From positions 18,043 to 67,204 of the forward strand of contig PS015512.1 of NCBI GenBank assembly GCA_048213135.1: 49,162 nucleotides of DNA. Reading direction: 5' to 3'. A model generated the notes under the pieces. It saw nothing but the letters and a program-made list of their open reading frames with translations. It ran no database searches and was not told the origin of the DNA. A program made the position numbers and the translations under genes. The stretch comes from Reclinomonas americana ATCC 50394. Its lineage: Eukaryota; Jakobida; Jakobea; Jakobida. Shown here one piece after another: positions 31,554 through 42,733 of this stretch (position 1 is the first letter of the stretch; each line of letters starts with the position of its first letter).

Positions 31554-34163
31554 ATGAGCGGCAAGAAGGGCGGCAACAAAAAGATGCAGGTGGAGAGAAG
31601 GCTGGATTTGAAGGCGTACTCGGAGAACCCTTCGGTTGAGTGCGGAGAGAGAGGAGGGGGGGGGTGGGGGGGTGGGAGGTGGGGGGAAGGGTGGGGAGAC
31701 TGAGAGAACAGTGTCGGAGTGTGATGGGCGCTGTTCAGAAGAGAAGGGCATTCATTCTCTTACCACGCGTCCGGAGGAAAGGAGAGTGAAGTGCCGGAGC
31801 AGTTCTCCGACGGATGAGAGAAGCCCCGCTCTCCCTTTCCTGCAGTCAGGAATCCCTTGCCAGTTTACGCGCTTCTTACATTTCTCTCTCTTTCTCTCTC
31901 GCAGTACATACGAGGCACTCTGCTGCTCGGTTCACCTACTGACGAGCAGGATGAGGGGACGGAGGCAGCGGGGATGACATCTGGTGACGAGAGTGAACGA
32001 GTGGACGAGGAGTTGGTGCGGTTGTCTGACGGAAACCCCAAGCGCACTCGTGAGAAGCAACATGAGCACGACCACAACATGCGCAAGATGTGGGCCAGTT
32101 GCGTGCACGCGGTGAGCAAGTTGCACTGCGTGCGTGTCACTCACCGTGCGCGTGCTGCAGTGTTGTTCATGACGGGCGGCTTCATGATTGTCGAGCTGAT
32201 TGTGGGGTGAGTTGTGGTAGTGGGAGGAGAGAGAGTGACGAGGAGCATAGGAGCTGACGCAAATTCCCGCAGTTTCTCAACAAATTCGCTGGCGCTGATT
32301 GCCGATGCGTTCCACATGATTAGCGACACGATTTCTCTGGTGATTGGTATGATGGCGCTGAAGGTTCGTGTGTGGTGGTGGCGGAGCATTGGCGCGTCGG
32401 GGTGCTGGTGTCTGACTTGTGTGACGGGGTGTGCGCAGGCGAGCAAGAAGGCACGCTCCGAAGCCATGACGTACGGCTACGCAAGAGCAGCAGTGCTCGG
32501 TGCACTCATCAACGGTGTCTTTTTGTTGGCATTGGTGTTTACGATTATTCTCGACACGATTGAGCGGTGCGTGGAGAGGGCGAAGGCCGGTGGGGAAGGC
32601 AGAGGGGTGGCGATTCACTCACTCTCTCCCCTGCGCACTCCCAGCTTCATCTCCATTCAAGAAATCTCGAACCCGAAGCTGTTGGTGATTGTGGCCGGCA
32701 CTGGTCTCGCAGTCAACCTGCTCGGCTTGGTGATTTTCGGTGGCCACGCTCACCACGGCCACAGCCACGGTCATGACCACGGACACAGCCACAGTCACAG
32801 CCACAGCCACGGCGAGGAACACGCTCACCACGACCACGGCCACAACCACGCTCACGGTGAAGATGTGGAGTGTGTCGCTGGTGCCGGTCACGGCGAGCCA
32901 AGCAGCGCCGGCCACGACCACGGACACGATCATGGTCCCGTTCATGGAAAGGTACGAGGGAGAGGGGTGCACGTTGCACAGAAAGCGACGACTTCTTCTC
33001 CCAACTCTCTCTTTTGTCCCTCTCACCCCCGTCATGCACACTACGCAGGACGGCCACATGAACATGCACGGCGTCTTCCTTNNNNNNNNNNNNNNNNNNN
33101 NNNNNNNNNNNNNNNNNNNNNNNNNNNNNNNNNNNNNNNNNNNNNNNNNNNNNNNNNNNNNNNNNNNNNNNNNNNNNNNNNNNNNNNNNNNNNNNNNNNN
33201 NNNNNNNNNNNNNNNNNNNNNNNNNNNNNNNNNNNNNNNNNNNNNNNNNNNNNNNNNNNNNNNNNNNNNNNNNNNNNNNNNNNNNNNNNNNNNNNNNNNN
33301 NNNNNNNNNNNNNNNNNNNNNNNNNNNNNNNNNNNNNNNNNNNNNNNNNNNNNNNNNNNNNNNNNNNNNNNNNNNNNNNNNNNNNNNNNNNNNNNNNNNN
33401 NNNNNNNNNNNNNNNNNNNNNNNNNNNNNNNNNNNNNNNNNNNNNNNNNNNNNNNNNNNNNNNNNNNNNNNNNNNNNNNNNNNNNNNNNNNNNNNNNNNN
33501 NNNNNNNNNNNNNNNNNNNNNNNNNNNNNNNNNNNNNNNNNNNNNNNNNNNNNNNNNNNNNNNNNNNNNNNNNNNNNNNNNNNNNNNNNNNNNNNNNNNN
33601 NNNNNNNNNNNNNNNNNNNNNNNNNNNNNNNNNNNNNNNNNNNNNNNNNNNNNNNNNNNNNNNNNNNNNNNNNNNNNNNNNNNNNNCACGTGCTGGTGCA
33701 CGATGCGCTGGAGGTGGATCATACCATTGAGGAGGTAGTCAGCGTGTTTGCGCGATACGGCGTCGAGTCGACCACCATTCAGCCGCTGGTGGTGCGCGAG
33801 GAGGCCGAGCAGTGCCTCACCTGCAAGCCGGGCGCTGGCGAGGGAGCCACGTCGTCGTCATCGGCGGCGACGGCGGCGGCCGGGCGGAGAAGTGGCGAAG
33901 GGTCGGCGGCCGGTGGCGGCAGTGGGGCGTCCGGCTCGATGCATCGGAGTATCGTGCTCAAGTGCCCCGACAAGTCGTGCGAAGGCATCCAGTTCCGGGC
34001 CGACGTGCCACGCAGTCGATCGGTGGCTTCGTCGGTCTCGGCCGCATCCTCCAGCTCCATGCTGCTGCTGCCACGCGGTGCCAGTGCCGGTAGTGTGGGT
34101 ACGGGGTTGACGGGGGCCGGAGGCAGCAGCACAGGCTTGAGCTCGGTGGCCGAGCGGGAATGA
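31554..34163 (+). CDS. ZnT/CDF-family zinc transporter (SLC30/ZRC1-like)
   Basis: CDF transporters exchange Zn2+ for H+ and move zinc out of the cytosol into an organelle or out of the cell. The start MSGKKGGNKKMQ is spliced to YIRGTLLLGSP. Helices are VLFMTGGFMIVELIVG, LIADAFHMISDTISLVIG, AAVLGALINGVFLLALVF and LLVIVAGTGLAVNLLGLVIF. ADAFHMISD carries the HxxxD zinc site of helix 2. A very His-rich loop of HGHSH repeats (32,746-33,060) sits between helices 4 and 5. Helices 5 and 6 fall in the 605-N gap. Beyond it, HDALEVDHTIEEVVSVFARY and VESTTIQPL belong to the cytosolic domain, followed by EQCLTCKPG and a low-complexity Ala/Gly/Ser tail ending at 34163. The His loop and TTIQP segment favour the ZnT1/ZRC1 branch. 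Organelle is unknown. Confidence 0.92.
31654..31697 (+). repeat. G-run tract with G-quadruplex potential, intronic
   Basis: More than six runs of three or more G separated by single T or A/AA occur on the coding strand in the first intron of the zinc transporter. Confidence 0.85.
33082..33686. other. Assembly gap, 605 N
   Basis: Lies in the zinc transporter and hides helices 5 and 6 and the second zinc-site motif. Confidence 0.99.
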
Positions 34164-34170
34164 GTGTGTG

Positions 34171-34176
34171 AATAAA
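34171..34176 (+). promoter_or_regulatory. Poly(A) signal AATAAA of the zinc transporter gene
   Basis: A canonical AATAAA starts 7 nt after the TGA stop, implying a very short 3' UTR before the tRNA gene at 34222. Confidence 0.55.
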
Positions 34177-34221
34177 GGATGTTCAGGAGATCGGTACCTA
34201 GATTCTTTTCAGGCGATGATC

Positions 34222-34294
34222 ATTCCTGTGGCACAGTGGTTAGTGCGTCTGCTTTACGCGCAGAAGGTCCTGGGTTCGACCCCCAGCAGGAATA
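34222..34294 (+). tRNA. tRNA-Val (anticodon UAC)
   Basis: Full cloverleaf. The 7-bp acceptor stem pairs 34222-34228 with 34287-34293, with A as discriminator at 34294. The D stem is GCAC/GTGC (34231-34234 with 34243-34246). The anticodon stem is TCTGC/GCAGA with loop TTTACGC, giving anticodon TAC at 34255-34257. The T stem is CTGGG/CCCAG with loop TTCGACC. There is no intron, and a Pol III T-run follows. Position 37 is G, where A is usual in tRNA-Val(UAC). It is placed between two convergent protein genes. Confidence 0.95.
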
Positions 34295-34299
34295 CCTAA

Positions 34300-34328
34300 T
34301 TTTTTCTTTTTTCTTTTTTCTTTTTTTC
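34300..34328 (+). terminator. RNA polymerase III T-run terminator
   Basis: Four T tracts of six or more, each broken by single C, begin 6 nt after the tRNA, as expected for Pol III termination. Confidence 0.85.
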
Positions 34329-34470
34329 TCACTGGCAACGAGTATCCTGCTGTTGCTGTTTGAGCTCACCGCACGCCATCATAGCTGGCGAGTGCCGTCT
34401 ATGCCTCCATCGCCTTCCTATTCTATTCGGTTTTCATTCACATCAATATCGATTTTTTCTTTTTCCCTTC

Positions 34471-36004
34471 TCACTGTCGCTCTCTCGCAACCGCCGGCGC
34501 ATGGTACTGCAGCGGGAACGGTGGCGGGTACATGGGCACGCCGGCTCCACCCTGCGCGTGCGCCATTGGCACGTACACGTACGCGCCGGTGGGTGCACGA
34601 AAGAGCGCCCACGTCACCGCAGGCTGACTGCTGGCCATCATCATCATCGGACCGGAACCAGAAGCTGCAGGCGCCGCTCGACTGCGTCCTCCAAATGGCG
34701 AACACGGCTGCGGCATGGTGTAGAACGCCGGCCCACTGCCCTCCATCAGCACCGAGATGCGACGCGAGTACGATCGCTGTTGCTGTGACGGCTCCGATTC
34801 TGCAGCTGACGCCGTGCTCGCTTGCCGGCCATCGTCGTGATCAATGGCAGGCTCGGTGGACGCGGTCCACGCGCCGCATTCGTTGTTGCGTCGCCTCTTG
34901 CGCACCTGGCACAGACTGAGCAGCAACTCGACCTCCTCCAGCTGCCGATCGTGTCGCTGCTCCGGATCCACCTCCACTGTCACACTGCGCTCGCTGTGAG
35001 CGCGCTTCGCTGCCGGATTCTTCTTCACGGCGCTGGCCCCGGCTCCGGCTCCCGAACCTCCCGCCCCGCCCTCTCGCTTCACCACACGAGCGCGGTACAC
35101 GGGAGCTGCGGCCGTCGCAGCAGTGGCAGTGGCAGCGGGTGCACGGGCACCGGTGGGCGACGCTGGCCACGGCTGCGGCTGCTGCTGTTGCATCATCATT
35201 GCCGCGCTTGCGGCAGCCGCAGCAGCCGCTCCACTTGCCACAGGTCGCCGCCTCGCTCCACCACCTCGTGCGCCTGCACCACCACCACCACCACCACCGC
35301 CACGACGCACACGGAACGTGGCACGGGCCATGGGGTTGCTTGTCGACGGCGAGCACACAAGCCGCAGACCAACACACGGCGAGTTGATGTCGGGCGCCTA
35401 AACGCGACGACGACACAGGTAAGAGACACTGGAAAGATAGAGACAGAGGCAGATGAAAAAACTCACCGACGACGACCGCGACCGCTGATGCCCACTGTGC
35501 GCACGATACTGCTGCTGCTGTGGCTGCGGCTGTGACGCATGCTGCATGGCCGCCAGCGCCTCAGCCGCCTCGTGCATCACCGGCGAGTCTTGCGCCATGG
35601 GCGTATTCGGCGGGGCCGCCGGCAACGACACCTGTGCACCTGCGGCCGCCGACAGCTGGAAGCCGGCAAACTGTCGTCGCTCGGCCAGTGAGGACGACGA
35701 CGAGGATGCCAGCGATGATCGTTGTCGAAGGAGCACAGCACGTGGAACTGACTCATCGCCGTCGCCAGAGGAGACCGCCGGCGATGATGCAGTCGCGTGG
35801 CTGTTTGGTGGAGAGAGTGTAAGTGGCGTGATCAGTGATCCTCTCTTTCCGTCGCAGTCACCTGGAGAGTGCCGGCGGTTTCCGATAGGCTCCTCCGCTC
35901 AACCGCACGCGCTCCTCGTCCTCGTCTTCACTCTCGTACACTCGCATGGAGGCCGGCGATCCGAGACCGCTCATGGGCGATGCAGGCGGAGATATCAGTG
36001 CCAT
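34471..36004 (-). CDS. Low-complexity, probably nuclear protein of unknown function
   Basis: The chosen start is MALISPPASPMSGLGSP at 36004; an in-frame ATG at 36043 is possible. Exon 1 has YESEDEDEERVRLSGG. After an intron come RQRSSLASSSSSSLAERRQF, AGFQLSAAAG and a Gln-rich stretch. After a further intron (acceptor gtttag) the text is APDINSPCVGLRLVCSPSTS and MARATFRVRR. Gly and Ala runs then lead to basic VYRARVVKREGG, VKKNPAAKRAHSERSVTVEV and EEVELLLSLCQVRKRRR, which look like nuclear localisation signals. The C-terminus is Pro/Met/Tyr-rich and ends ARERQ at 34471. A transcription-related role is inferred from composition only. It is divergent from the WW-domain gene, and its stop lies 177 nt past the tRNA. 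Confidence 0.6.
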
Positions 36005-36468
36005 GTTTCTTCCTTCTTTTTCTTGTGTGTTCTCTTCACTCACTCAACTCTCACTCAACTATGCGCAAAATGCAACGTGCAAAAAGGAGCGCAGCGGTCA
36101 ACATGAGCAAGCGCGGGGGTGTTTATTGAAAAAACCGCCAAATTGGAGCATTTCCGGCAGAGATTGACAGGATTCGCGCGCGCTCACTCACACTCTCTCT
36201 TTCTCACATGTACGCTTCTCTTTCTCATTATGCGTGTGTGCGGTTGTGCGTTGCTGATCATGTGTCACGGTGAAACGATCGGAAGATCTCTCATGACACA
36301 CGTGTGACACACTCGCACAAGCGAATTGTATTCACTGTCTTCTCTCTGTCTCTCTGTCTCTCTGTCTCTCTCCTTGTGTGCGCATATAAGTGCACGTGCA
36401 CCTGTGTGTGAGTTACAGTCGCTCCTGCTCTCTTATCATGCACTATCTCTCTCTCTCGCACATACGCA

Positions 36469-36499
<31 letters not shown>

Positions 36500-36721
36500 G
36501 CACACACACTCTCATTCGCATGCTGCATTGCTTGAGACCACCTGTCATCCATGCATTGATCAATCACAATTTTCATGGACAACTTGTCCACGACAAAGAC
36601 CGATCGAATCGTCGCCAGTTGGTGGAGCGAAAGCACACACACACCCTCCGCCTTTCCCGCTATCAGCCCTTTACCTGCCTTTGTCGTCTTTCTCCCTCGA
36701 TCTTCTTCGTCTTCGTGAGCC
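36005..36721. promoter_or_regulatory. Divergent promoter region with TATA-like and palindromic E-box elements
   Basis: 717 nt without a supported gene. It contains CT/CTGT microsatellite from about 36,335 to 36,372 and CT/CA from about 36,445 to 36,510. CATATAAG at 36383-36390 is followed at once by the 12-nt palindrome GTGCACGTGCAC (36390-36401), which holds a CACGTG E-box. These sit about 320-340 nt before the WW-gene ATG. Confidence 0.45.
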
Positions 36722-39700
36722 ATGCGTCGATCGTCCAGCCACATGGCTGTTCCTCCGAGTCCACTGTCAGCTGGTGGCGGTGGTGGTGGTGGCAGCACGC
36801 CCGGCGGTGGCAAGCGACCCAAGCGCAACATCACGTTTGGGCCCGATTCCCACACGCTGCTCTCGGCGGTGCGACTCAACTTGCGCAAGGTACGCTTCGC
36901 TGTCGGATTGGACATGGAGAGGAGCATCTTTTCTCTCTCTTTTTTGCGGGAGCCTCTCTTTGGCTGCCACTTCTCTCTCTGTTTGTGCGTGCGTGGGTGC
37001 TGTGGAGATCGATTCCCACGAGCGAGAAAAATGCTCACGATGCTCGTTGACTTCTCATGCACCCCGCACTGTGCCTTGTCGTCTTCGTCGTTCCTGCTGC
37101 CCCGCTCGCTCATGCAGCATGCTGTGGAGTGGCTTTCCTTTGTTTGTGCGTGCGTGTGTGTGTGTGTGCTGTTGCTTCGATGTCTGTGTTCCCCTTCGCG
37201 GGAATGATTCCCTCGTGTCGTCCACTGCACCATCGGCGGTCGCGGTGTTGTGTTTTTTTGCCTTTTCGGGGCCATCAGCTGGACGTGCGCATCTTTTTTC
37301 CTTGCATTCTTGGCTGATAAGTATCCGCAGACGGGGCGGCCGCATGCCTGGGACGATGTCGCCACGTACCTGTGCCTGTGCTTGGAGGGAGCGCGCGATG
37401 AAATCGGTGAGTGCGTGCAGGGTCCAGTTTGTGTGTGCGCTCACCACGTGGACAAGTGTGGGCGGCGGGGGGGAAACTTGGCGTCTATTCGTTTCACCGC
37501 ACCAGAGCAGGGTTGTGGGAAAGTGAGAGAGTGAGCGACTGTTTTGCGCGATAGAGGGGTTGAGTGGCAGAAGAACCTTTCGCCAGTCGGAGGAACTCTT
37601 GTTGATCACACACTCGCACACACATGGTTGCCGTTCGCGTCTGAGAGGAACGTCAACTGACCCCTGCGAGGATAGATTCGGGCCGGGCGCTGTGCTACCT
37701 CCGCTGCGTGGTCTTTCTATTTTTCTTTCGTGTGCTTTGTTCGTGGACATGGCAGAGAGAAACGCTTTGTCGGGAACCATAACTTGGCGTGTGCAAGAAT
37801 GTTTCGGGGAGAATGTGCTCTACGTCGTTTCCATTCTTCACCGCACTCTTGTTTCCCGTGTGGCGATCCGAGCGGTTGCTGACCTCCACGCTAAGGAGGA
37901 GGAGATTTAAGTGCGCAATTGTTTTTGCATGTTGTGCTGCTACCTTCTCGTGGCGCATCTCCTCTGTTCATTGCACACTACTATTGCCCGTACACTTCTG
38001 GTTGCTCTCCTCCTCGCATCGCATCGTCAGTTAGAAAATCGCGACAATTTTTCTCACTGGAATCCTTGGCGCCCGCAGAGTCGGAGATGCTGCAAAAGGC
38101 GCTTCCGCGAGCCTGGGAACGATACACACTTCGCGACGGTCGGCCGCTGTATCGGAACCGTGACACGGGACGGTGCCAGCTGGAGTGGCCGTCGCACGAA
38201 CACGAGGGGGACCTGTTTCAGGATATCTCGCCACTGGTGACCGACTCGATGAGGATTCCCGTGATCGAGGAACCGGGCTTTGTGATGCTTGGCTCGTCGA
38301 CCGTGGATGTGGGGTGAGTGGTGGCGAGGGGAAGAAGAGGGAGGGAGGGAGAAAGACACGAACATGTCACCGCCACACACTTCCAGCATGCAGTTCCTTC
38401 CTTCTTGTTCTGGTTATCACTCCCCGACTTCCCTCATCATCGTGTCGCGCTGAGCATGGTTCTCTGCTCCCTGATCTACCGCCACTCTCTTCCTTCCCCT
38501 TCATTGTGTGCCTGGAGTCATTCGTGCGACTTCATTGTGCGGAGGTGGAGATTCTCCTGGTTTCCTGTCACATTGTTTCTGTTTCCGCGTCGCATCTCAT
38601 GTGGAATGCTCCGTGATCTGCAGTCCCCATCGCCCGCTGGTCCGCAGCTCAACGCGCACCTCGCCACCAGCGAATCTCCAACTGCTGCCCGTATCGCCGT
38701 CGCCATCAATTGTGCCGGCCACCTTTGCCGACCGCGGTCTGATGCTCGACTGCGGCCCAATGTCGGCCAACGCAGCCGCGCAGATGGTGACTCGCGGACC
38801 TGAGTTGCCACCACCGATGGCGGGCGGTACGAGTCGCCGCCGACTGTCGTCGCGACTCGACGAGTGTGTTGTGGATTCGGACGAGGACTCGCGTCATGCG
38901 GCGGCGGCGGCAGCAGCCGCGGCCGCCGCAGCTGCCGGGATGCCGTCTCACCTGCAGGGAGGACTGCCCATGCACTTGACGCCGCTGCCGTCGCTACTGC
39001 CGGTGGCTGGCCATGGAGTCGACGTGCCGTTGCCGCAGCTGCCGAATGTTCCCACATTGACGCCGCTGCTGACAGCGCCACTCAACTTCCCGCTGCCGCC
39101 GCAGTTTGCGAGCATGCAGATGGGCGCCGGCGTGCAGCCACCTGCTGCACACCAGTCGGGCGACATGAACGCCTTGCATCTTGCCGCTGAGATGATCGAG
39201 TGGCAGGAGATCCGGAACGCACTGGCTGCCTATCCGGACATGACCGGTCGTTGCGTACCGACACTCATCGACGATTCGTCACAAACGCACACGCACTCAC
39301 TTGTTTCGTTTTATCCGCAGAAAAAGTCACGGACTCGATGCCCATCCGCACCCTCTTTCAGCAAGTGTGCTGGCAGCTCGGGTGCACCCCGTTCCAGGTC
39401 GATCGGTGCGCTCGCTGTGTGCGCATCCTCGAGACCGAAGTTGCGCTTTCGTTCTTCTTGCGGGGCGTGTGTGCTGAACTCCACTCACTCTCATCTTTCT
39501 ACTCCAGTTTGGTGTCTCGCGACTCGCCGACCTGCGCGGCAACCAGCTCGCCATGAGCCAGATTCCGCCCGACATGCAGCCGCTGCTCGCCCCGTACCTG
39601 GTCATGGCGTTTGTTGCCTCGTCACGCAACTCGACACCCAACACGTCGGGCGCATCGTCGCCCGCATCGCAGTCGCACCTGCAACAGCTGCAACAGCAGC

Positions 39701-40152
39701 AGCAGCAACACAGTCAACATCTCCCGCAGCAGCAGCAGCAGCAACAGGCGGTGTTGCCGTCGATTGTCGGCATGCGCGGTAACAGTGACGAGAGTCTCCA
39801 CGGACAGTCGCTGCCGTCCATGCGACTACATCCAGACGGCGTCAATGCAGCAGCAGCTGGTGGTGGTGGAAGCAGCAGCCCGGTGCGCACTCGACGCAGT
39901 GCGCGAAAGCGCCTCGTGACCGACATGGACCCGAACGACGACAGCAGCGGTGTCGCCAACCAGCCGCTGGCCACACCCATCCCAGCCGGAGCCAACTCGC
40001 TGCACAGCACAGCTGCCGCAGCGGCGGCTCTGGAGGGCATGCCACTGACAGGGACCAGCCCCGACGGCGACGAACACAGCAGCACGTCGAGCCCTTCCGA
40101 CACCAGTCGCGACTCGCCACTGCGGAAGCGCGAGCGGCGTACTGCTGTATAA
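36722..40152 (+). CDS. WW-domain protein with SANT/MADF-like N-terminus and low-complexity regions
   Basis: The start MRRSSSHMAVPPSPLSAGG is followed by a Gly run and KRPKRNITFGPDSHTLLSAV, spliced to TGRPHAWDDVATYLCLCLEG. This resembles a small Myb/SANT or MADF helix bundle, but weakly. A 671-nt intron (37407-38077) follows. Then LPRAWERYTLRDGRPLYRNR and DTGRCQLEWPS form a WW domain with both tryptophans, separated by about 22 residues. Later come a 13-residue Ala run, Pro/Leu-rich text, EMIEWQEIRNALAAYPDMTG, SMPIRTLFQQVCWQLGCTPF and RLADLRGNQLAMSQIPPDMQ. Gln runs and a basic tail DSPLRKRERRTAV end at 40152. A transcription regulator is likely by composition. The family is not recognised. Confidence 0.68.
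39697..39745 (+). repeat. CAG/CAA repeats encoding polyglutamine
   Basis: Two runs of CAG/CAA codons code for Gln tracts in the C-terminal part of the WW-domain protein. Codon mixing indicates stable tracts rather than pure CAG. Confidence 0.9.
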
Positions 40153-40324
40153 TGCGCCTACCGAGTAGATGTTGTTACAACAACAACAATAGCGAAACGA
40201 GCAGCACGGCGAACATGAGGAAATCGCGAGATAGTAGTGTCCTCCGCGTCCTCGCAGCGCTGCGTGTGTTGTGTTCTTTAGTGTACAGCGTTCCTCATAC
40301 ACACCTCACGAGTGACAGGAGAAG

Positions 40325-42725
40325 ATGGCAGCAAAGGCGGCGGGAGAAAGCCGCGATGAGGCGGCCTTTCTGCGGCGACTGACTGCCTTTGAGACATCAC
40401 TCACCGCCAATGCGAAAGTAGTCGATGACACGGTAGGCACACACACACACACACACAAGAAGAGAGAAAGAGAGAGAGAGAGAGAGGCGCATGGAGAGAG
40501 ACAACTGATGCGACACAAAAGATCTCACACACACGCGCGCTGTGTGATAATTCATTGCAGATTACTCTGTTGGGATCGCTGGAGAGCAAGCTGAGCACGT
40601 TGGAGACGCGACTGCAGCCGTTGCACGATGCGATGAATGAGACCTCGTTGATCTATGACAACATTGATGGCGCCATTGCGGAAATCGAAAAGACACTGAC
40701 ACAGTTTGAGGAGGCGGCGATGTTGGAGAGCGAGGCCAATCGCGGGTCTGTGTTGCACGCTGTTGCTGCGATGCTTGTGTGTCGTTTGTGTTCACTCTCC
40801 GCAGCATTCAACCGGATGGCCTGTTGGACTACTTGGAGCTGGTCGATCGTATCGATGACATGCTGGCGTTCTTTAGTGATTATGCGTCGTTCCGCAGCTC
40901 GGATCGCGTGCTGGACGCCTTGGTTTGTTGCCCGCCTTCTCTGAGTGCACACTGCCACGCTTCTCGCAACCTCACTGCGTGTGCGTGTGTGTGCGCGCGC
41001 GCCNNNNNNNNNNNNNNNNNNNNNNNNNNNNNNNNNNNNNNNNNNNNNNNNNNNNNNNNNNNNNNNNNNNNNNNNNNNNNNNNNNNNNNNNNNNNNNNNN
41101 NNNNNNNNNNNNNNNNNNNNNNNNNNNNNNNNNNNNNNNNNNNNNNNNNNNNNNNNNNNNNNNNNNNNNNNNNNNNNNNNNNNNNNNNNNNNNNNNNNNN
41201 NNNNNNNNNNNNNNNNNNNNNNNNNNNNNNNNNNNNNNNNNNNNNNNNNNNNNNNNNNNNNNNNNNNNNNNNNNNNNNNNNNNNNNNNNNNNNNNNNNNN
41301 NNNNNNNNNNNNNNNNNNNNNNNNNNNNNNNNNNNNNNNNNNNNNNNNNNNNNNNNNNNNNNNNNNNNNNNNNNNNNNNNNNNNNNNNNNNNNNNNNNNN
41401 NNNNNNNNNNNNNNNNNNNNNNNNNNNNNNNNNNNNNNNNNNNNNNNNNNNNNNNNNNNNNNNNNNNNNNNNNNNNNNNNNNNNNNNNNNNNNNNNNNNN
41501 NNNNNNNNNNNNNNNNNNNNNNNNNNNNNNNNNNNNNNNNNNNNNNNNNNNNNNNNNNNNNNNNNNNNNNNNNNNNNNNNNNNNNNNNNNNNNNNNNNNN
41601 NNNNNNNNNNNNNNNNNNNNNNNNNNNNNNNNNNNNNNNNNNNNNNNNNNNNNNNNNNNNNNNNNNNNNNNNNNNNNNNNNNNNNNNNNNNNNNNNNNNN
41701 NNNNNNNNNNNNNNNNNNNNNNNNNNNNNNNNNNNNNNNNNNACGTCACATGAAAGTCGCTGGCTTGTGTGTGGCATATCTAACACATGTGCGCGCGCTC
41801 AGGTCACACAATTCCTGCGCCGTCTGTTCGACTACTACGAGATCGTGTCGGTGTTGTTGCACGACGATCCGTCGCGACCAAATCCCGCCATGCCCGACAA
41901 CATTAGCGATTTTGCAGGTGAGCTCACTGACCGGGGATGTGATGCGTGAGACATGCTATCCTCACTTTTTCCGCCTGCGATAGGGAGCCTGCTGCGGAGT
42001 TTGGAGGACGCCATTACGCAGCGCGCCAACGGCTACAAGGACGCGCCGCATCGCGTCATTTTCATCCTCAACAATCTCGAGTTTGTGCTGCGCGAGATCC
42101 ACATCGACGATCACATCTTCGAGACGGTGCCGCTGACGGTGACGGATGGCCTTGAAGACCGCGTCGAGACACTGAAGAACGAGTTCCTCGAAAAGTCGTT
42201 GCGTGCACCACGCTTGTCGTCGTCATAAGCTGTGTCGTTTCAACTCACGACGGCTGGAGCGCAGGTGGAAAAAGGTGGTCGATCACCTGGAGCGCTCCGA
42301 CAAGCTGCTGGATGTGGCGCCGACGTCACAGAAGCTGTCGTCGACTGTCGTCAAGGAGCTCAAGAGCAGCTTTGGGGTGCGTTGACTTTTCATTGCATGT
42401 TTGTTTCTCTTCCTCAAGGAGCGAGCAGGGTTTCGTGGACTCATTCGAGGAGGCCATTGCACTGCAACGCACCATCTCCATCCCACACCCGCCTCTACGC
42501 GCCGAGATCCGCGAACGCGCCGTTCGGTGGGTGGCCTCGACCTACCACGAATTCCACGAGTCGTACTCCCGCCTCCCGTTCTCCTCCAACAATCGCGCCA
42601 AGTACCTGCGCTACTCACCAGAGGAGGTGGAGGAAACGATGGCCAAGCTGTACGAGTACTTTAGCAGCCGCCCAAGACGAGCGCCCGACGCTGCCCCGCG
42701 CGATCGACGAACCACATTTGCATAA
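40325..42725 (+). CDS. EXOC7: Exo70 exocyst subunit
   Basis: Exo70 tethers secretory vesicles at the plasma membrane as part of the exocyst, binding phosphoinositides with its C-terminus. The start MAAKAAGESRDEAAFLRRL opens a helical N-terminal coiled coil (LLGSLESKLSTLETRLQPLH, NIDGAIAEIEKTLTQFEEAA, LVDRIDDMLAFFSDY). The middle is lost in the 739-N gap. After it, RRLFDYYEIVSVLLHDD, HRVIFILNNLEFVLREIH, KKVVDHLERSDKLL, AIALQRTISIPHPPLRAEIR and the C-terminal AKYLRYSPEEVEETMAKLYE match the Exo70 C-terminal domain. The stop TAA ends at 42725. Introns hold CA and GA repeats. Only 8 nt separate it from the APC4 ATG. Confidence 0.92.
40437..40487. repeat. (CA)n then (GA)n microsatellite, intronic
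   Basis: In the first Exo70 intron (donor near 40433), a CA run is followed by A/G-rich GA repeats. Confidence 0.9.
41004..41742. other. Assembly gap, 739 N
   Basis: Removes the middle exons of Exo70. It starts in a GT/GC-rich stretch, as at other breaks in this scaffold. Confidence 0.99.
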
Positions 42726-42733
42726 AAACAATC

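Noticed and set aside
32740-33060. His/Gly repeat region considered as a tandem repeat array or CRISPR-like element
   Set aside because: It is the His-rich cytosolic loop of the zinc transporter, in frame with its helices; there are no spacers.
34179-34919. 246-codon open frame on the + strand spanning the tRNA
   Set aside because: Its first part translates the tRNA-Val gene and its T-run terminator; the rest is antisense to the minus-strand Ala/Gly-rich gene.
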